A program made the position numbers and the translations under genes. A stretch of DNA of 53,501 nt from Bacteroidales bacterium (lineage in GTDB: Bacteria > Bacteroidota > Bacteroidia > Bacteroidales > P3), in NCBI GenBank assembly GCA_017555745.1, contig JAFZFU010000049.1, forward strand, positions 1 to 53,501. Reading direction: 5' to 3'. This document shows, piece by piece, positions 27,191-36,192 of this stretch (positions are counted from its first letter, which is position 1; each line of letters opens with the position of its first letter). The notes under the pieces were generated by a model. That model was given only the letters and a program-made list of their open reading frames with translations, had not been told where the DNA came from and did no database searches.

Positions 27191-27376
27191 TTGACGGTAT
27201 ACTGTCAATTCCCTCAGACCCGGGTTTGACGAGATTGACGGTATACCGTCGCGAAGATGAAACCCGGGTATAAAAAATTGCCCCCGATTTCGTCTATTTT
27301 CCCTCGCGATGCAACACCAAAAACATCGGGAGGAAATCGGCAAAACATCGGGAGGAAAATTCGACAAGGTGGCGAG
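27191..27376 (+). repeat. 22-bp-pitch palindromic array, full copy B
   Basis: Centres at 27199.5 (TTGACGGTA/TACTGTCAA), 27221.5 (ACCC/GGGT), 27243.5 (GACGGTA/TACCGTC), 27265.5 (ACCC/GGGT), then a 41-bp step to 27306.5 (TCG/CGA), 27328.5 (TCG/GGAGG), 27350.5 (TCG/GGAGG) and 27372.5 (TGG/CGA). Spacing and order are identical to copy A read on the other strand. The central stretch (A-rich, CCC, TCGTCT, T-rich) is also shared. It lies between two divergent genes, about 60 bases upstream of the glycosyltransferase -7 box and about 70 bases upstream of the barrel -7 box. Confidence 0.9.
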
Positions 27377-27436
27377 AGAGAATCGCATTCTTACAGAACC
27401 CGAAAACAAAGAACAACACTATTGAAAAAAAAATTG

Positions 27437-27444
27437 TATCTTTG
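27437..27444 (+). promoter_or_regulatory. -7 box of the 27504-35192 operon
   Basis: TATCTTTG after an A-rich run, 60 bases before the ATG at 27504. No -33 match at the normal distance. Confidence 0.55.
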
Positions 27445-27503
27445 TAGTATTGAAAAACTAAGCACAACGCTATAAAATCCTAATATGTAAATTGTTGCAC
27501 AAA

Positions 27504-29105
27504 ATGGACCGTAATATTTTCGATAAAAAACATTGGATAGTGGCTTTGCTTGCCATAGTGGTGGTAGGCATAGTGGTTCAATACCGATATATGAACGAAT
27601 TTCCGGCGTTCATACACTCGTGGAGCCAAACCGACCGCTATTCGATAGCCATAGGTTTTTTGAACAACGATTTCGACCTCTTTCACCCCGAAACGCTGAT
27701 ATACAACAAGCAATATCCACATTGGTGGAAAAACGATAGTGGCAGCACCATAACCTCGGTTGACTTCCCTTTGATGGAATACATAGTGGCGGGGGTAATG
27801 AAACTTACGGGTAGCACTCAGCCATGGATATTCCGATTGTGTACATTTTTGACGGCCCTTGTCGGTATATGGTTTATATACCTTTTGGGCAGAGGTATTG
27901 GAGGGCATTGGCTCAAAGGCCTATTGGTGGCCATGATAGCCATCACATCGCCGGTATATGCCTATTACGCCAACGGTTTTATACCATCCATACCGGCCAT
28001 CACCCTGGCAGCAGCAGCGCTATGGATGTATACCAAACATTTAAGCAATGGCAACAAAACAAAATACTTCAACCTTGCCATGCTTATGCTTACACTTAGT
28101 GTAATGGTACGCACATCGTTGGCAGTATTGTTGGTGGCAGTGTTGGCATTTGAATTTTTGCGCTTTGTGCGAAAAGAAACCACTCTGTGGAACAAAGTTC
28201 CCTCAGTGATACTATCGGCGGCAGCCATATTGGGCTATATGCTTTGGAACAAACATTTGCGAGAAACATACGACACCATGTTTTTAAGCGGATTGGTGCC
28301 TACCGACAGCATTGGAAGCACCATAGACCTTGTAAAACAAGCCGCCGAAAATTGGAAATACCAATACTTCAGTCAGTTTCAGCAATACATATTTGCAGCC
28401 ACTGCCATAGCGGCTATAGGGTTTGGCATATACCGACGAGTTACGAAGCAACAAACAGAAAGCAAAGCCTTGTCGTTATGGTGGCTATGGGCATTGTGTA
28501 TGGTGGGTTATGGCATGTTTGTGGTGGCTATGGCCAAGCAAGCGCCCGACCACGACTATTATTTCCTCGACACTCTGTTCCTCCCTACCCTGCTGCTGAC
28601 CATACTGCTGCTGAAAACCATACCTAACCTTTCTACCAAAGTGGCGGCAACCGCAATAGTCTTTGCCCTGATAGGCACAGCCACCGCCAAAATGACCGTA
28701 GACGTGGCCAAGAACCAAAAAAATCGTCGCGACTACAACGACCGCTCCTACCAAACAGCGCAAAACTACAAGGGTGCCGAAGAATTTTTGGACAGTATGG
28801 GCGTGCCTAAAAACGCTAAGATACTTGCATTATACGCCTATCCGCAAAACACACCTTTTATACTGATGAACCGTAAAGGATACACCGAAATGTGGTACGA
28901 CGAAGACATAATAGAGGCCGGACTTTACACCTTCGACTACGACTACATCGTAATAGAAAACGACCGTTATCGTAAAGAATTTGAATATCATAACAAATAC
29001 CTAAACCGTTTGCAACGCATTGCCGACAACGGCAAAATAGCCCTATGCCGTCATGCCGACACTGTGGTATGCCAAACAGTAAACGATTTTTTCGAAAGCA
29101 AATAA
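27504..29105 (+). CDS. Membrane glycosyltransferase (ArnT/PMT-like, GT-C fold)
   Basis: 533 residues from the ATG at 27504 (an upstream TTG is rejected). About 10-12 membrane helices, with a large luminal loop after the first helix carrying W-S-Q-T-D-R-Y, placed like the acidic catalytic motif of GT-C enzymes of the PMT/ArnT/GT39-GT83 group, and a soluble C-terminal part of about 110 residues. Such enzymes take a sugar from a polyprenyl phosphate donor on the outer face of the inner membrane and add it to protein or lipid A. Acceptor and sugar cannot be told from sequence. It heads a tightly packed operon. Confidence 0.8.
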   Translation: MDRNIFDKKHWIVALLAIVVVGIVVQYRYMNEFPAFIHSWSQTDRYSIAIGFLNNDFDLFHPETLIYNKQYPHWWKNDSGSTITSVDFPLMEYIVAGVMKLTGSTQPWIFRLCTFLTALVGIWFIYLLGRGIGGHWLKGLLVAMIAITSPVYAYYANGFIPSIPAITLAAAALWMYTKHLSNGNKTKYFNLAMLMLTLSVMVRTSLAVLLVAVLAFEFLRFVRKETTLWNKVPSVILSAAAILGYMLWNKHLRETYDTMFLSGLVPTDSIGSTIDLVKQAAENWKYQYFSQFQQYIFAATAIAAIGFGIYRRVTKQQTESKALSLWWLWALCMVGYGMFVVAMAKQAPDHDYYFLDTLFLPTLLLTILLLKTIPNLSTKVAATAIVFALIGTATAKMTVDVAKNQKNRRDYNDRSYQTAQNYKGAEEFLDSMGVPKNAKILALYAYPQNTPFILMNRKGYTEMWYDEDIIEAGLYTFDYDYIVIENDRYRKEFEYHNKYLNRLQRIADNGKIALCRHADTVVCQTVNDFFESK

Positions 29106-29131
29106 TATAAACACATAAATACTAAACAATC

Positions 29132-29476
29132 ATGATAAAACTAAAAAACGAAATAGAAACAATAAAAGTAGAAAACAGCGGCAATATAGAAGGCACCATA
29201 TACAAAGAAATGGTACTGACACCGGCCGAGATGATGGACAAAGCCCTAATGTTTAGCCGAATAGTAATTCCGGTAGGCAGCTGCATAAAAGAACACCCCC
29301 ACAATCCCGAAGCCGAAATATACTACATATTGGAAGGCGAAGTGGAAGTAACCGACAACGGTACCAAAGCCGTACTACATAGTGGCGATGTGGTATTCAC
29401 CGGAGGCGGCGATACCCACAGCATAAAAAACATAGGCACCACCGACGCTGTGTTTATGGCAGTGATACTAAAATAA
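29132..29476 (+). CDS. Small cupin-domain protein
   Basis: 114 residues, one cupin beta-barrel. The metal-binding motif is recognisable: P-V-G-S-C-I-K-E-H-P-H-N-P-E-A-E-I-Y-Y-I-L-E-G (two His and Glu of motif 1) and G-D-V-V-F-T-G-G-G-D-T-H-S-I (motif 2 His). Single-domain cupins bind a metal and a small molecule or sugar and act as isomerases, dioxygenases or sensors; the exact reaction is not readable here. Cytoplasmic, no signal. It starts 26 bases after the glycosyltransferase and precedes the HD gene by 27 bases. Confidence 0.85.
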   Translation: MIKLKNEIETIKVENSGNIEGTIYKEMVLTPAEMMDKALMFSRIVIPVGSCIKEHPHNPEAEIYYILEGEVEVTDNGTKAVLHSGDVVFTGGGDTHSIKNIGTTDAVFMAVILK

Positions 29477-29503
29477 AACAAACCGACAAAAAAACGCAAC
29501 GCC

Positions 29504-30745
29504 ATGCAAACCAACAAGCGAAAAATAATAAACGATCCGGTATACGGATTCATGACCTTGGACAACGATATATTATACGACATAATATCGCACCCATATT
29601 TTTTGAGACTGCAACGTATCAAACAATTGGGTTTGTCGTATTTGGTATATCCCGGAGCAGTACACAACCGCTTCAGCCACACCCTTGGAGCCACATATCT
29701 TATGGGCTTGGCCATAGATGTGCTTAAATGCAAAAACGTAGAAATAACCGACCACGAAGCGCTGTCGGCAAAAATAGCCATACTGCTACACGACATCGGG
29801 CATGGTCCTTTTTCGCACTCGTTGGAACATACGTTGATAACAGATATTTCGCACGAAGATATATCTAAAATATTCATGCAAAAGATGAACAAAGAATTTG
29901 GCGGAGCGCTGGACACTGCAATAGCCATTTTCGAAAACAGTTATCACAAACATTTTTTGCACCAATTGGTATCGAGCCAACTCGACGTAGACCGCCTCGA
30001 TTATTTGGCACGCGACAGCTTTTTTACAGGTGTGTCGGAAGGTATTATAGGCACCGAAAGAATTATAAATATGCTTAACGTTACCGACGACAACCTAGTA
30101 GTGGACGAAAAAGGAATATACTCGATAGAGAAATTCATAATATCGCGCCGTCTGATGTATTGGCAGGTATACCTCCACAAAACAGTGGTAAGTGCCGACT
30201 GCATAATGATAACAGCGCTTAAACGTGCCAAATATCTTTTGCAAAACGACCACAAGATAGAATGTTCGGCACCGCTTAAAAAGTTTCTTGCCAACGACTA
30301 TACCTACAACGACTTTGAGCAAAACGAAGAAATATTGGAACTATTTTCGATGCTCGACGACTACGACATAATATCGGCGGTGAAAGCATGGAAATACTCC
30401 GACGACTTCATACTGTCGAAACTATCGCAAAAACTTATAGACCGCAAACTAAACCGCATATACATATCCGACACCGAGTTTGAGCCAAGCACCATAGACC
30501 AATGCACTAAACAAATAGCCCAAAAATACAACATATCTGTCGACGATGCAAGTTGGTTTGTAACTTCGGGCAAACTCGAAAACCACGCCTACGACTTTCA
30601 AGACCAAGAAATAAAAATACTGTTCAAAGACAAACACTCGTCGGATATAAGCATAGCCTCCGACCAATTGGACCGTCACTTTTTGGAAAAATCGGTAACA
30701 AAGCACTTCCTTTGTTTCCCTAAAGAATTAAACATAAACCTATAA
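29504..30745 (+). CDS. HD-domain phosphohydrolase (dGTPase/SAMHD1-like)
   Basis: 413 residues. The N-terminal half holds the HD motif: H-x-R-F-S-H-T-L-G (His at 59), L-L-H-D-I-G-H-G-P-F-S-H (H96-D97) and a later L-D-V-D-R-L-D-Y-L-x-R-D, the metal ligands and the usual trailer of the dGTPase/SAMHD1 branch. The start D-P-V-Y-G-F-M-T-L is the normal opening of the YwfO-like group found across Bacteroidetes. Expected activity is dNTP hydrolysis to nucleoside and triphosphate. The neighbour rdgB, another nucleotide-cleaning enzyme, and the nearby purine nucleoside phosphorylase fit a nucleotide-pool role. Confidence 0.88.
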   Translation: MQTNKRKIINDPVYGFMTLDNDILYDIISHPYFLRLQRIKQLGLSYLVYPGAVHNRFSHTLGATYLMGLAIDVLKCKNVEITDHEALSAKIAILLHDIGHGPFSHSLEHTLITDISHEDISKIFMQKMNKEFGGALDTAIAIFENSYHKHFLHQLVSSQLDVDRLDYLARDSFFTGVSEGIIGTERIINMLNVTDDNLVVDEKGIYSIEKFIISRRLMYWQVYLHKTVVSADCIMITALKRAKYLLQNDHKIECSAPLKKFLANDYTYNDFEQNEEILELFSMLDDYDIISAVKAWKYSDDFILSKLSQKLIDRKLNRIYISDTEFEPSTIDQCTKQIAQKYNISVDDASWFVTSGKLENHAYDFQDQEIKILFKDKHSSDISIASDQLDRHFLEKSVTKHFLCFPKELNINL

Positions 30746-30762
30746 AAAACACATAGCATAAG

Positions 30763-31341
30763 ATGAGAACTTTGATATTTGCATCAAACAACAAACATAA
30801 ACTCGAAGAAATAAGCAACCTACTCGAAGGCATAGTAGAAATAAAAAGCCTTAAAGAAATAGGCCTCGAAGGCGACATACCCGAAACTGCCGACACCCTC
30901 GAAGGCAACGCCGCACAAAAAGCCGAATGGGTATATAGTCGCACCGGATTAGACTGCTTTGCCGACGACACAGGATTGGAAGTGGAAGCCCTAAACGGCG
31001 AGCCGGGTGTATACTCGGCAAGATATGCAGGCGAAAACTGCTCGTTTGCCGACAATGTAAACAAACTCCTAAATGCACTACAAGGACATACCAACCGCAA
31101 CGCACGCTTTCGCACCGCTATATGTCTGATAGAAAACGGAGAAAAAAAATATTTCGAAGGAATAGTCAACGGCACTATAACCACCCTCGAAGCCGGTAGC
31201 GAAGGTTTTGGCTACGACCCTATTTTCTTGCCCGAAGGTCACGACAAAACATTTGCCGAAATGCCTCTCGATATCAAAAATAAAATAAGTCACCGCGGAC
31301 GCGCCACACAAAAACTTGTTGATTACCTAAAAACAAAATGA
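30763..31341 (+). CDS. rdgB: Non-canonical purine NTP pyrophosphatase RdgB/HAM1
   Basis: 192 residues, usual length. It hydrolyses ITP, dITP and XTP to the monophosphate and pyrophosphate, keeping deaminated purines out of DNA and RNA. Motifs: F-A-S-N-N-K-H-K-L-E-E-I at the start (SxNxxKxxE), D-C-F-A-D-D-T-G-L-E-V with catalytic acids, S-A-R-Y-A-G, G-F-G-Y-D-P-I-F and the final S-H-R-G-R-A. All active-site residues are present. Its stop overlaps the start of the next gene by four bases (ATGA), so the two are translationally coupled. Confidence 0.96.
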   Translation: MRTLIFASNNKHKLEEISNLLEGIVEIKSLKEIGLEGDIPETADTLEGNAAQKAEWVYSRTGLDCFADDTGLEVEALNGEPGVYSARYAGENCSFADNVNKLLNALQGHTNRNARFRTAICLIENGEKKYFEGIVNGTITTLEAGSEGFGYDPIFLPEGHDKTFAEMPLDIKNKISHRGRATQKLVDYLKTK

Positions 31342-32315
31342 GAAAAACACGAATTATAATAGCCGCTATAATGGCGTGGACTGCAATGTCAACACACGCC
31401 CAAACCAACAATCATGGTGGAAAGCCCATAATAGAAATATTTACCAACTTTCACACCGGAATGTACGAATACAACGACGATCGCGGATTTGAAATGGATC
31501 GCAGTTACCTTGGCTATCAATACCAAATAAACAACGAACTATCGATAAAAAGTGTGTTTGACGTGGGCATGCCCAAAGCCACAGCCAACGACTACGAACG
31601 ACTTGCATACATAAAACACGCCCACATAAAATGGCAACGCGACAACTGGACAATACACGCAGGGCTTATACCATCGCTACTATTCAACACCCAAGACAAA
31701 ACATGGGGATACAGATACATAATGCAATCGGTACAAGGAGAGTATAAGTTTGGCAGCAGTGCCGACCTCGGGGTATCCGCGGCATACAAAATAACCGACT
31801 GGCTGGAAGCCGACGCCATAATAGCCAATGGCGAAGGCTACAAAAAAATACAACAAGCCGACGGACTGCTATACGGTTTAGGCACCACATTGAAAGCACC
31901 CAACGGACTTATGCTACGACTATATGCCAACATAAACGAAGCAGCCGACAACAACGGAAGCAACATTGTAAACTACGCCATGCTGGCCGAATACAAAACC
32001 GAAAAGCTATGGATAGGCGCCGAATATACAATAGCTCAAAACCTGAAACACATAGCCGACAACAACAAAACGGGACTATCGGCATACGTATCGGCTCAAG
32101 TAGCCGAAAACACAAACGTATTTGTTCGTTTCGACAAACTGACATCGCTAAACAATCTATACAACGACAACGAAACAGGCGTAATAATAGGCTCTCAATT
32201 TAAGATAGGTAAACACATATATCTGGCACCAAACTTTCGCCTATATTTCGACGACAACACGAACGAAACACCAAACAAATATATGTTCTACCTAAGCAGC
32301 AAATTCAGTCTGTAA
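31338..32315 (+). CDS. Outer-membrane porin-like beta-barrel
   Basis: 325 residues with signal peptide (1-21, T-H-A-Q). Strand-rich chain: Y-L-G-Y-Q-Y-Q-I-N-N-E-L-S-I-K, W-T-I-H-A-G-L-I-P, and a closing M-F-Y-L-S-S-K-F-S-L. The pattern of Y-x-Y and aromatic strand ends, with a Y-R-Y near a loop, is that of Bacteroidetes outer-membrane porin-like proteins. Its start overlaps rdgB by four bases, an odd pairing of an export-type protein with a nucleotide enzyme; likely just operon packing. Substrate unknown. Confidence 0.72.
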   Translation: MRKTRIIIAAIMAWTAMSTHAQTNNHGGKPIIEIFTNFHTGMYEYNDDRGFEMDRSYLGYQYQINNELSIKSVFDVGMPKATANDYERLAYIKHAHIKWQRDNWTIHAGLIPSLLFNTQDKTWGYRYIMQSVQGEYKFGSSADLGVSAAYKITDWLEADAIIANGEGYKKIQQADGLLYGLGTTLKAPNGLMLRLYANINEAADNNGSNIVNYAMLAEYKTEKLWIGAEYTIAQNLKHIADNNKTGLSAYVSAQVAENTNVFVRFDKLTSLNNLYNDNETGVIIGSQFKIGKHIYLAPNFRLYFDDNTNETPNKYMFYLSSKFSL

Positions 32316-32429
32316 GATAAAAAAAACGTTATTTCGCATACTATAAACACATCTTTTTTGTTATCCAAATTAGATATAATATACAGAACGAAATTTGTAC
32401 TCTCACACATATAAAAACAGAGAAATATT

Positions 32430-32996
32430 ATGGAACTATTCGAAGTACAAGCTACAGAAATAATACAAAGCAATTCGGCCAACAACACGTATGTATTGAT
32501 GCTAAACGAACCTGAAAGCAACCAAAACATACCCATAATGATAGGCGAATACGAAACGCAAGTGATAATAATGGCGCGCGAAAGAGTAAGAGGCAAACGC
32601 CCTCTTACCCACGACCTTGTATGCGACATACTGACCACTTTTTCGCTACGAGCCAACAAAGTGGTTATCGAAAGATTTGAAGAAGGTATTTTTTATGCCA
32701 ATATATACATCAGCGATGGAATAACGGAACGAAAAATAGACAGCCGTGCAAGCGACGCAGTGGCATTGGCACTGGCACAACAATTGCCGATATACACCAC
32801 TCAAGCCGTATTGGACGAGACAGGATTGGCAGGCGACACCTTTTTGGACGACGACACTATGGAAAACGAGAACACAAACATCGAAGACCTCGAACAACAA
32901 CTAAAAATACTCGAACGCAACGAAGAATACGAAAAAGCCGCCGAACTGCTAGACAAAATAAACAGACTTAAAAGCGAACGAAAAGAATACAATTAA
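32430..32996 (+). CDS. Bifunctional nuclease family protein (DUF151) with UVR domain
   Basis: 188 residues. The first about 130 form a BFN/DUF151 domain: L-N-E-P-x-S-N-Q-N-I-P-I-M-I-G, T-H-D-L-V-C-D-I-L, and D-S-R-A-S-D-A-V-A-L-A. Plant homologs of this domain have been reported to have DNase and RNase activity. Residues about 148-182 form a UVR motif (L-E-x-x-x-K-x-A-x-x-x-x-x-Y-E-x-A-A-E-x-R/L), the UvrB/UvrC contact helix pair. This combination is common in Bacteroidetes. It is cytoplasmic; role unclear. Twelve bases separate it from the phosphorylase gene. Confidence 0.88.
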   Translation: MELFEVQATEIIQSNSANNTYVLMLNEPESNQNIPIMIGEYETQVIIMARERVRGKRPLTHDLVCDILTTFSLRANKVVIERFEEGIFYANIYISDGITERKIDSRASDAVALALAQQLPIYTTQAVLDETGLAGDTFLDDDTMENENTNIEDLEQQLKILERNEEYEKAAELLDKINRLKSERKEYN

Positions 32997-33008
32997 CAAC
33001 AGCACATC

Positions 33009-33833
33009 ATGACAGACAACAGAATAATAGAATTTAACGAAGCCGCAAACTACATACTGAACCGCTGCCCCCAAAAACCCGAAATAGGCATTATATTAGG
33101 AAGCGGATTGGCCAATTTGGTTAACTATATCGACAATGCCGTCACTATCCCCTACTCCGAAATACCACATTTCAAAACATCCACAGCCATAGGCCACAAA
33201 GGCAATTTAATAATAGGCACATTGGGCGGAAAATATGTAATGACCATGCAAGGCCGTTTTCATTACTACGAAGGCTACACCATGCAAGAAGTAACATTCC
33301 CCATACGTGTGATGCATGCCATGGGCATAAAAACACTTATGGTTTCGAACGCTGCCGGCGGAATAAACCCCACATTCAGAGTGGGCGACCTAATGATGAT
33401 AACCGACCACATAAACCTTATGCCCAACCCTCTGATAGGAAAAAATATCGACGAGATAGGCCCTCGCTTTCCCGATATGACATGTGCCTACAACCTTAAA
33501 CTACGAGAATTGGCTCTAACGATGGCAGAATCGCTAAACATAGAGTTGAAACAAGGTGTATACGTGGGAGGCACAGGCCCCACATTCGAAACACCCGCCG
33601 AATATAAATTCTTTGGCTTGATAGGTGGCGATGCAGTAGGCATGTCGACAGTGCCCGAAGTAATTGTGGCACGCCACTGCGGTATCGACGTATTTGGCAT
33701 ATCGGTAATATCCAACGAAGCACATACCATAACCTCCGACACCGTAAACGATGGCAACGATGTAATAATAGCAGCCAACAAAGCCTCCGAAAAAATGAGT
33801 TTATTATTCAAAAAGATTATTGAGAACATCTAA
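33009..33833 (+). CDS. Purine-nucleoside phosphorylase (trimeric type)
   Basis: 274 residues, the length of the trimeric PNP family (PunA/human PNP type). It splits inosine or guanosine with phosphate to the free base and ribose 1-phosphate. Motifs: G-I-I-L-G-S-G-L-A near the start (phosphate binding), G-R-F-H-Y-Y-E-G, the N-A-A-G-G-I-N block, G-P-x-F-E-T-P-A-E-Y and [12 protein letters not shown] with the base-site Glu region, and I-S-N-E-A. Cytoplasmic nucleoside salvage. The gene sits 12 bases after the DUF151 gene and 3 before the MATE pump, one operon. Confidence 0.94.
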   Translation: MTDNRIIEFNEAANYILNRCPQKPEIGIILGSGLANLVNYIDNAVTIPYSEIPHFKTSTAIGHKGNLIIGTLGGKYVMTMQGRFHYYEGYTMQEVTFPIRVMHAMGIKTLMVSNAAGGINPTFRVGDLMMITDHINLMPNPLIGKNIDEIGPRFPDMTCAYNLKLRELALTMAESLNIELKQGVYVGGTGPTFETPAEYKFFGLIGGDAVGMSTVPEVIVARHCGIDVFGISVISNEAHTITSDTVNDGNDVIIAANKASEKMSLLFKKIIENI

Positions 33834-33836
33834 AAA

Positions 33837-35192
33837 ATGACAGAAACAAAGACAGTAAAAGAAAACACACCGGCAGAATTAGGCACCGAGCCTATACGCA
33901 AATTACTATTAAAATACGCCGTTCCGGCAATTATAGCCATGACGGCATCATCGTTATACAACATTATCGATAGCATATTTATAGGCCACGGAGTAGGCTC
34001 GTTGGCCATCAGCGGATTGGCTATCACTTTCCCACTTATGAACCTATCGGCGGCATTCGGCGCAATGATTGGCGTAGGCGGTTCATCTATCCTATCGATA
34101 TTTTTAGGACAACAAAAACACACATCGGCAAAAAAAGTTCTCAGCAATGTGTTGGGATTAAACATAGTGTTGGGACTGCTGTTTATGATATTTTCACTTA
34201 TCTTCCTCGACCCTATCCTATATTTCTTCGGAGCCAGCGAGGTTACGATAGGCTATGCCCGCGATTATATGCAAATAATACTCATGGGCAATGTAATAAC
34301 ACATCTATATCTTGGAATAAACAGCTTGCTGCGAGCCTCCGGCCATCCAAAGCAAGCCATGCTTGCCACATTCCTTACCGTGATACTAAACACAGCCCTC
34401 GACCCGTTGTTTATCTTCACTTTCGATATGGGAATACAAGGAGCGGCATGGGCCACGGTAATATCGCAAACAATATCGCTGATATGGCTCTTAAAAATAT
34501 TCAGCAACAAAAACGAAGTAGTACATTTCGAAAAGAAATTCATATCGTTCGACCGCAAGATAATAAAACAAATCATATCGATAGGTCTGTCGCCCTTTTT
34601 GATGAATTTTGCAGCATGCTTTGTGGTTATATTAATCAACCAATCGCTCAAAAAATATGGTGGCGACTTAGCCATCGGAGCCTACGGCATCGTAAACAGA
34701 GTAGTATTTTTGGTGGTGATGGTAGTGATGGGGCTCAACCAAGGCATGCAACCCATAGCAGGCTACAACTTTGGAGCAAGAAACATCGGCCGAGTAAAAC
34801 ATGTGCTTAAACTGACCATATACGTGGCCACAGCCGTTACAACCTTAGGTTTCCTTATCGGTCAGATATTCCCTACACTTGTGGTTAGCGCATTCACCAC
34901 CGAAAAAGAACTTATATCGCTTGCCTCCGATGGGCTGAGACTTACACTGATAGCATTTCCTATAGTAGGCTTCCAGATTGTGGTATCAAACTTTTTCCAA
35001 TGCATAGGCATGGCAAGCAAAGCTATATTCTTCTCACTATCACGACAAGTGCTATTCCTTATACCCGGACTGTTGATACTACCCAATTTCTTTGGTACAT
35101 TCGGAGTATGGATAAGCATGCCAATGTCCGATACCATTGCCACCATTGTGGCAGCCGTAATGCTATGGCAGTTCCTAAAAAAATGGGAATAG
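33837..35192 (+). CDS. MATE-family efflux transporter
   Basis: 451 residues with 12 membrane helices in two similar halves. Opening E-P-I-R-K-L-L-L-K-Y-A-V-P-A-I-I-A-M and M-N-L-S-A-A-F-G-A-M-I-G-V-G-G are typical for the DinF/NorM-like branch in Bacteroidetes; the second half has G-L-N-Q-G-M-Q-P-I-A-G-Y-N-F-G-A. It exports drugs or other organic cations in exchange for sodium ions or protons. Substrate unknown. Only three bases separate its start from the phosphorylase stop, so it is the last gene of the operon. No terminator is obvious after its stop. Confidence 0.92.
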   Translation: MTETKTVKENTPAELGTEPIRKLLLKYAVPAIIAMTASSLYNIIDSIFIGHGVGSLAISGLAITFPLMNLSAAFGAMIGVGGSSILSIFLGQQKHTSAKKVLSNVLGLNIVLGLLFMIFSLIFLDPILYFFGASEVTIGYARDYMQIILMGNVITHLYLGINSLLRASGHPKQAMLATFLTVILNTALDPLFIFTFDMGIQGAAWATVISQTISLIWLLKIFSNKNEVVHFEKKFISFDRKIIKQIISIGLSPFLMNFAACFVVILINQSLKKYGGDLAIGAYGIVNRVVFLVVMVVMGLNQGMQPIAGYNFGARNIGRVKHVLKLTIYVATAVTTLGFLIGQIFPTLVVSAFTTEKELISLASDGLRLTLIAFPIVGFQIVVSNFFQCIGMASKAIFFSLSRQVLFLIPGLLILPNFFGTFGVWISMPMSDTIATIVAAVMLWQFLKKWE

Positions 35193-35336
35193 CATACTTT
35201 TGATATTACAAGGTGTGAACTGTGTACAACGAATAGTGCTATACTGTTGTAATGTTGTTGTAATGTAATGTTTTGGCTAGTTAGTAGTGAGCAGATTAAA
35301 CGTTAGACCAAATACCACCATTACGTAATTCCATCC

Positions 35337-35513
35337 CTATCCCGAATCGAGATGGTGGACCAAATGGGGTAAAAAAACAGGTACAAGAAATAGATTGGTT
35401 GACAATTCGGCGGGTACTGCTAAGCCTACCGTCAACAAAGGATATACAACAGTTACACACGAAACCATTGATATACAAATTACTAAAAATATAACGAGCA
35501 TCACTGCTATCAT
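35337..35513 (-). CDS. Small hydrophobic peptide (cassette 1)
   Basis: 58 residues from ATG at 35513. The first about 30 residues form one membrane helix or signal anchor with the core M-L-V-I-F-L-V-I-C-I-S-M-V-S-C, followed by a hydrophobic tail (L-F-L-V-P-V-F-L-P-H). It is homologous to the peptide at 36459-36632: aligned codons in the core differ mostly at third positions or by like-for-like residues, which argues for translation. The promoter and about 65-base leader are also conserved between them. Length and character are like type I toxins or small membrane regulators, but I recognise no named family. The Cys at 19-20 might also be a lipobox. Confidence 0.5.
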   Translation of the reverse strand: MIAVMLVIFLVICISMVSCVTVVYPLLTVGLAVPAELSTNLFLVPVFLPHLVHHLDSG

Positions 35514-35578
35514 TAAAAAGTATGTCTTTGATTGTTTCCCAGCCAATTACACAGTATGGTAATCGTTAAATGATAATG

Positions 35579-35610
35579 CAAAGATACGACTTTTTTTCGA
35601 ATAAAACAAA
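35579..35610 (-). promoter_or_regulatory. Promoter of small-peptide cassette 1
   Basis: Minus strand TTTG (35610-35607), 20 bases, TATCTTTG (35586-35579). Homologous over its whole length to the promoter at 36356-36387. Confidence 0.7.
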
Positions 35611-35619
35611 AAATGTATC

Positions 35620-35721
35620 GATACACTTCGATACACAAACTATACACACAGACAATCAAGATATTATAAAAATAGCAATACACAAACGATACACAAACGA
35701 TACACGAACGATACACGAATA
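35620..35721 (+). repeat. Phased ATACAC repeats
   Basis: ATACAC occurs at 35621, 35631, 35642, 35678, 35689, 35700 and 35711. The last four are full tandem copies of an 11-bp unit (ATACACAAACG and variants, 35678-35721). Steps are 10-11 bp, one helical turn. They lie directly upstream of the -33 box of cassette 1 and next to palindromic array C. Confidence 0.75.
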
Positions 35722-35735
35722 ATTACCGCAAAATT

Positions 35736-35793
35736 GATGATATACCATGAAGCAAACGACGCCCGGGTATGAAACAAACGACGGTATATCATC
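35736..35793 (+). repeat. 22-bp-pitch palindromic array, partial copy C
   Basis: Centres at 35742.5 (GATGATA/TACCATG), 35764.5 (GCCC/GGGT) and 35786.5 (GGTA/TATC), each exactly 22 bp apart. Only the GGTATACC/CCCGGG half of the element is present; no TCGCGA half adjoins. Confidence 0.8.
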
Positions 35794-35841
35794 ATTTTAG
35801 CACAAATATGATTACTAAAAAAACATTACTACACAGAAAAT

Positions 35842-35870
35842 ATTACAACATTACAACAACATTGTAATAA
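35842..35870 (+). repeat. TTACAACA direct repeats
   Basis: TATTACAACATTACAACAACATTGTAATA contains two TTACAACA units nine bases apart plus an inverted one (TTGTAATA). The same motif recurs at 35246-35272, 36071-36086 and 38252-38281, flanking the island and the lipoprotein gene at 36907. Confidence 0.5.
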
Positions 35871-36192
35871 AAGAGCGACTATATGTGATAAAATGCCATT
35901 TTTTGAGATAAATAATTGATTTATAATATAATAAAGAATAATTATATAGTATTATACGTATATATATATTAATATATATATACTAATATAGTATATATAT
36001 ACTGATTTAACACACACATTTTCAACCAATTAATACAAATCTTTGATTTTTGCATATTATGTGCACTCATTTGTAATGTTGTAATATTTTGTGTATAGTT
36101 GTAACGTTACATCGTGACACGTTTTGTCTTTTTTATTTATTTTCAAGATAAAGATAAGTTTTGTAACCTTCAGAACTCGTCATATTTTCATG

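Noticed and set aside
35930..36012. Extreme AT tract as a replication origin
   Set aside because: No dnaA gene, DnaA boxes (TTATCCACA) or other origin genes are nearby; AT richness alone is not enough.
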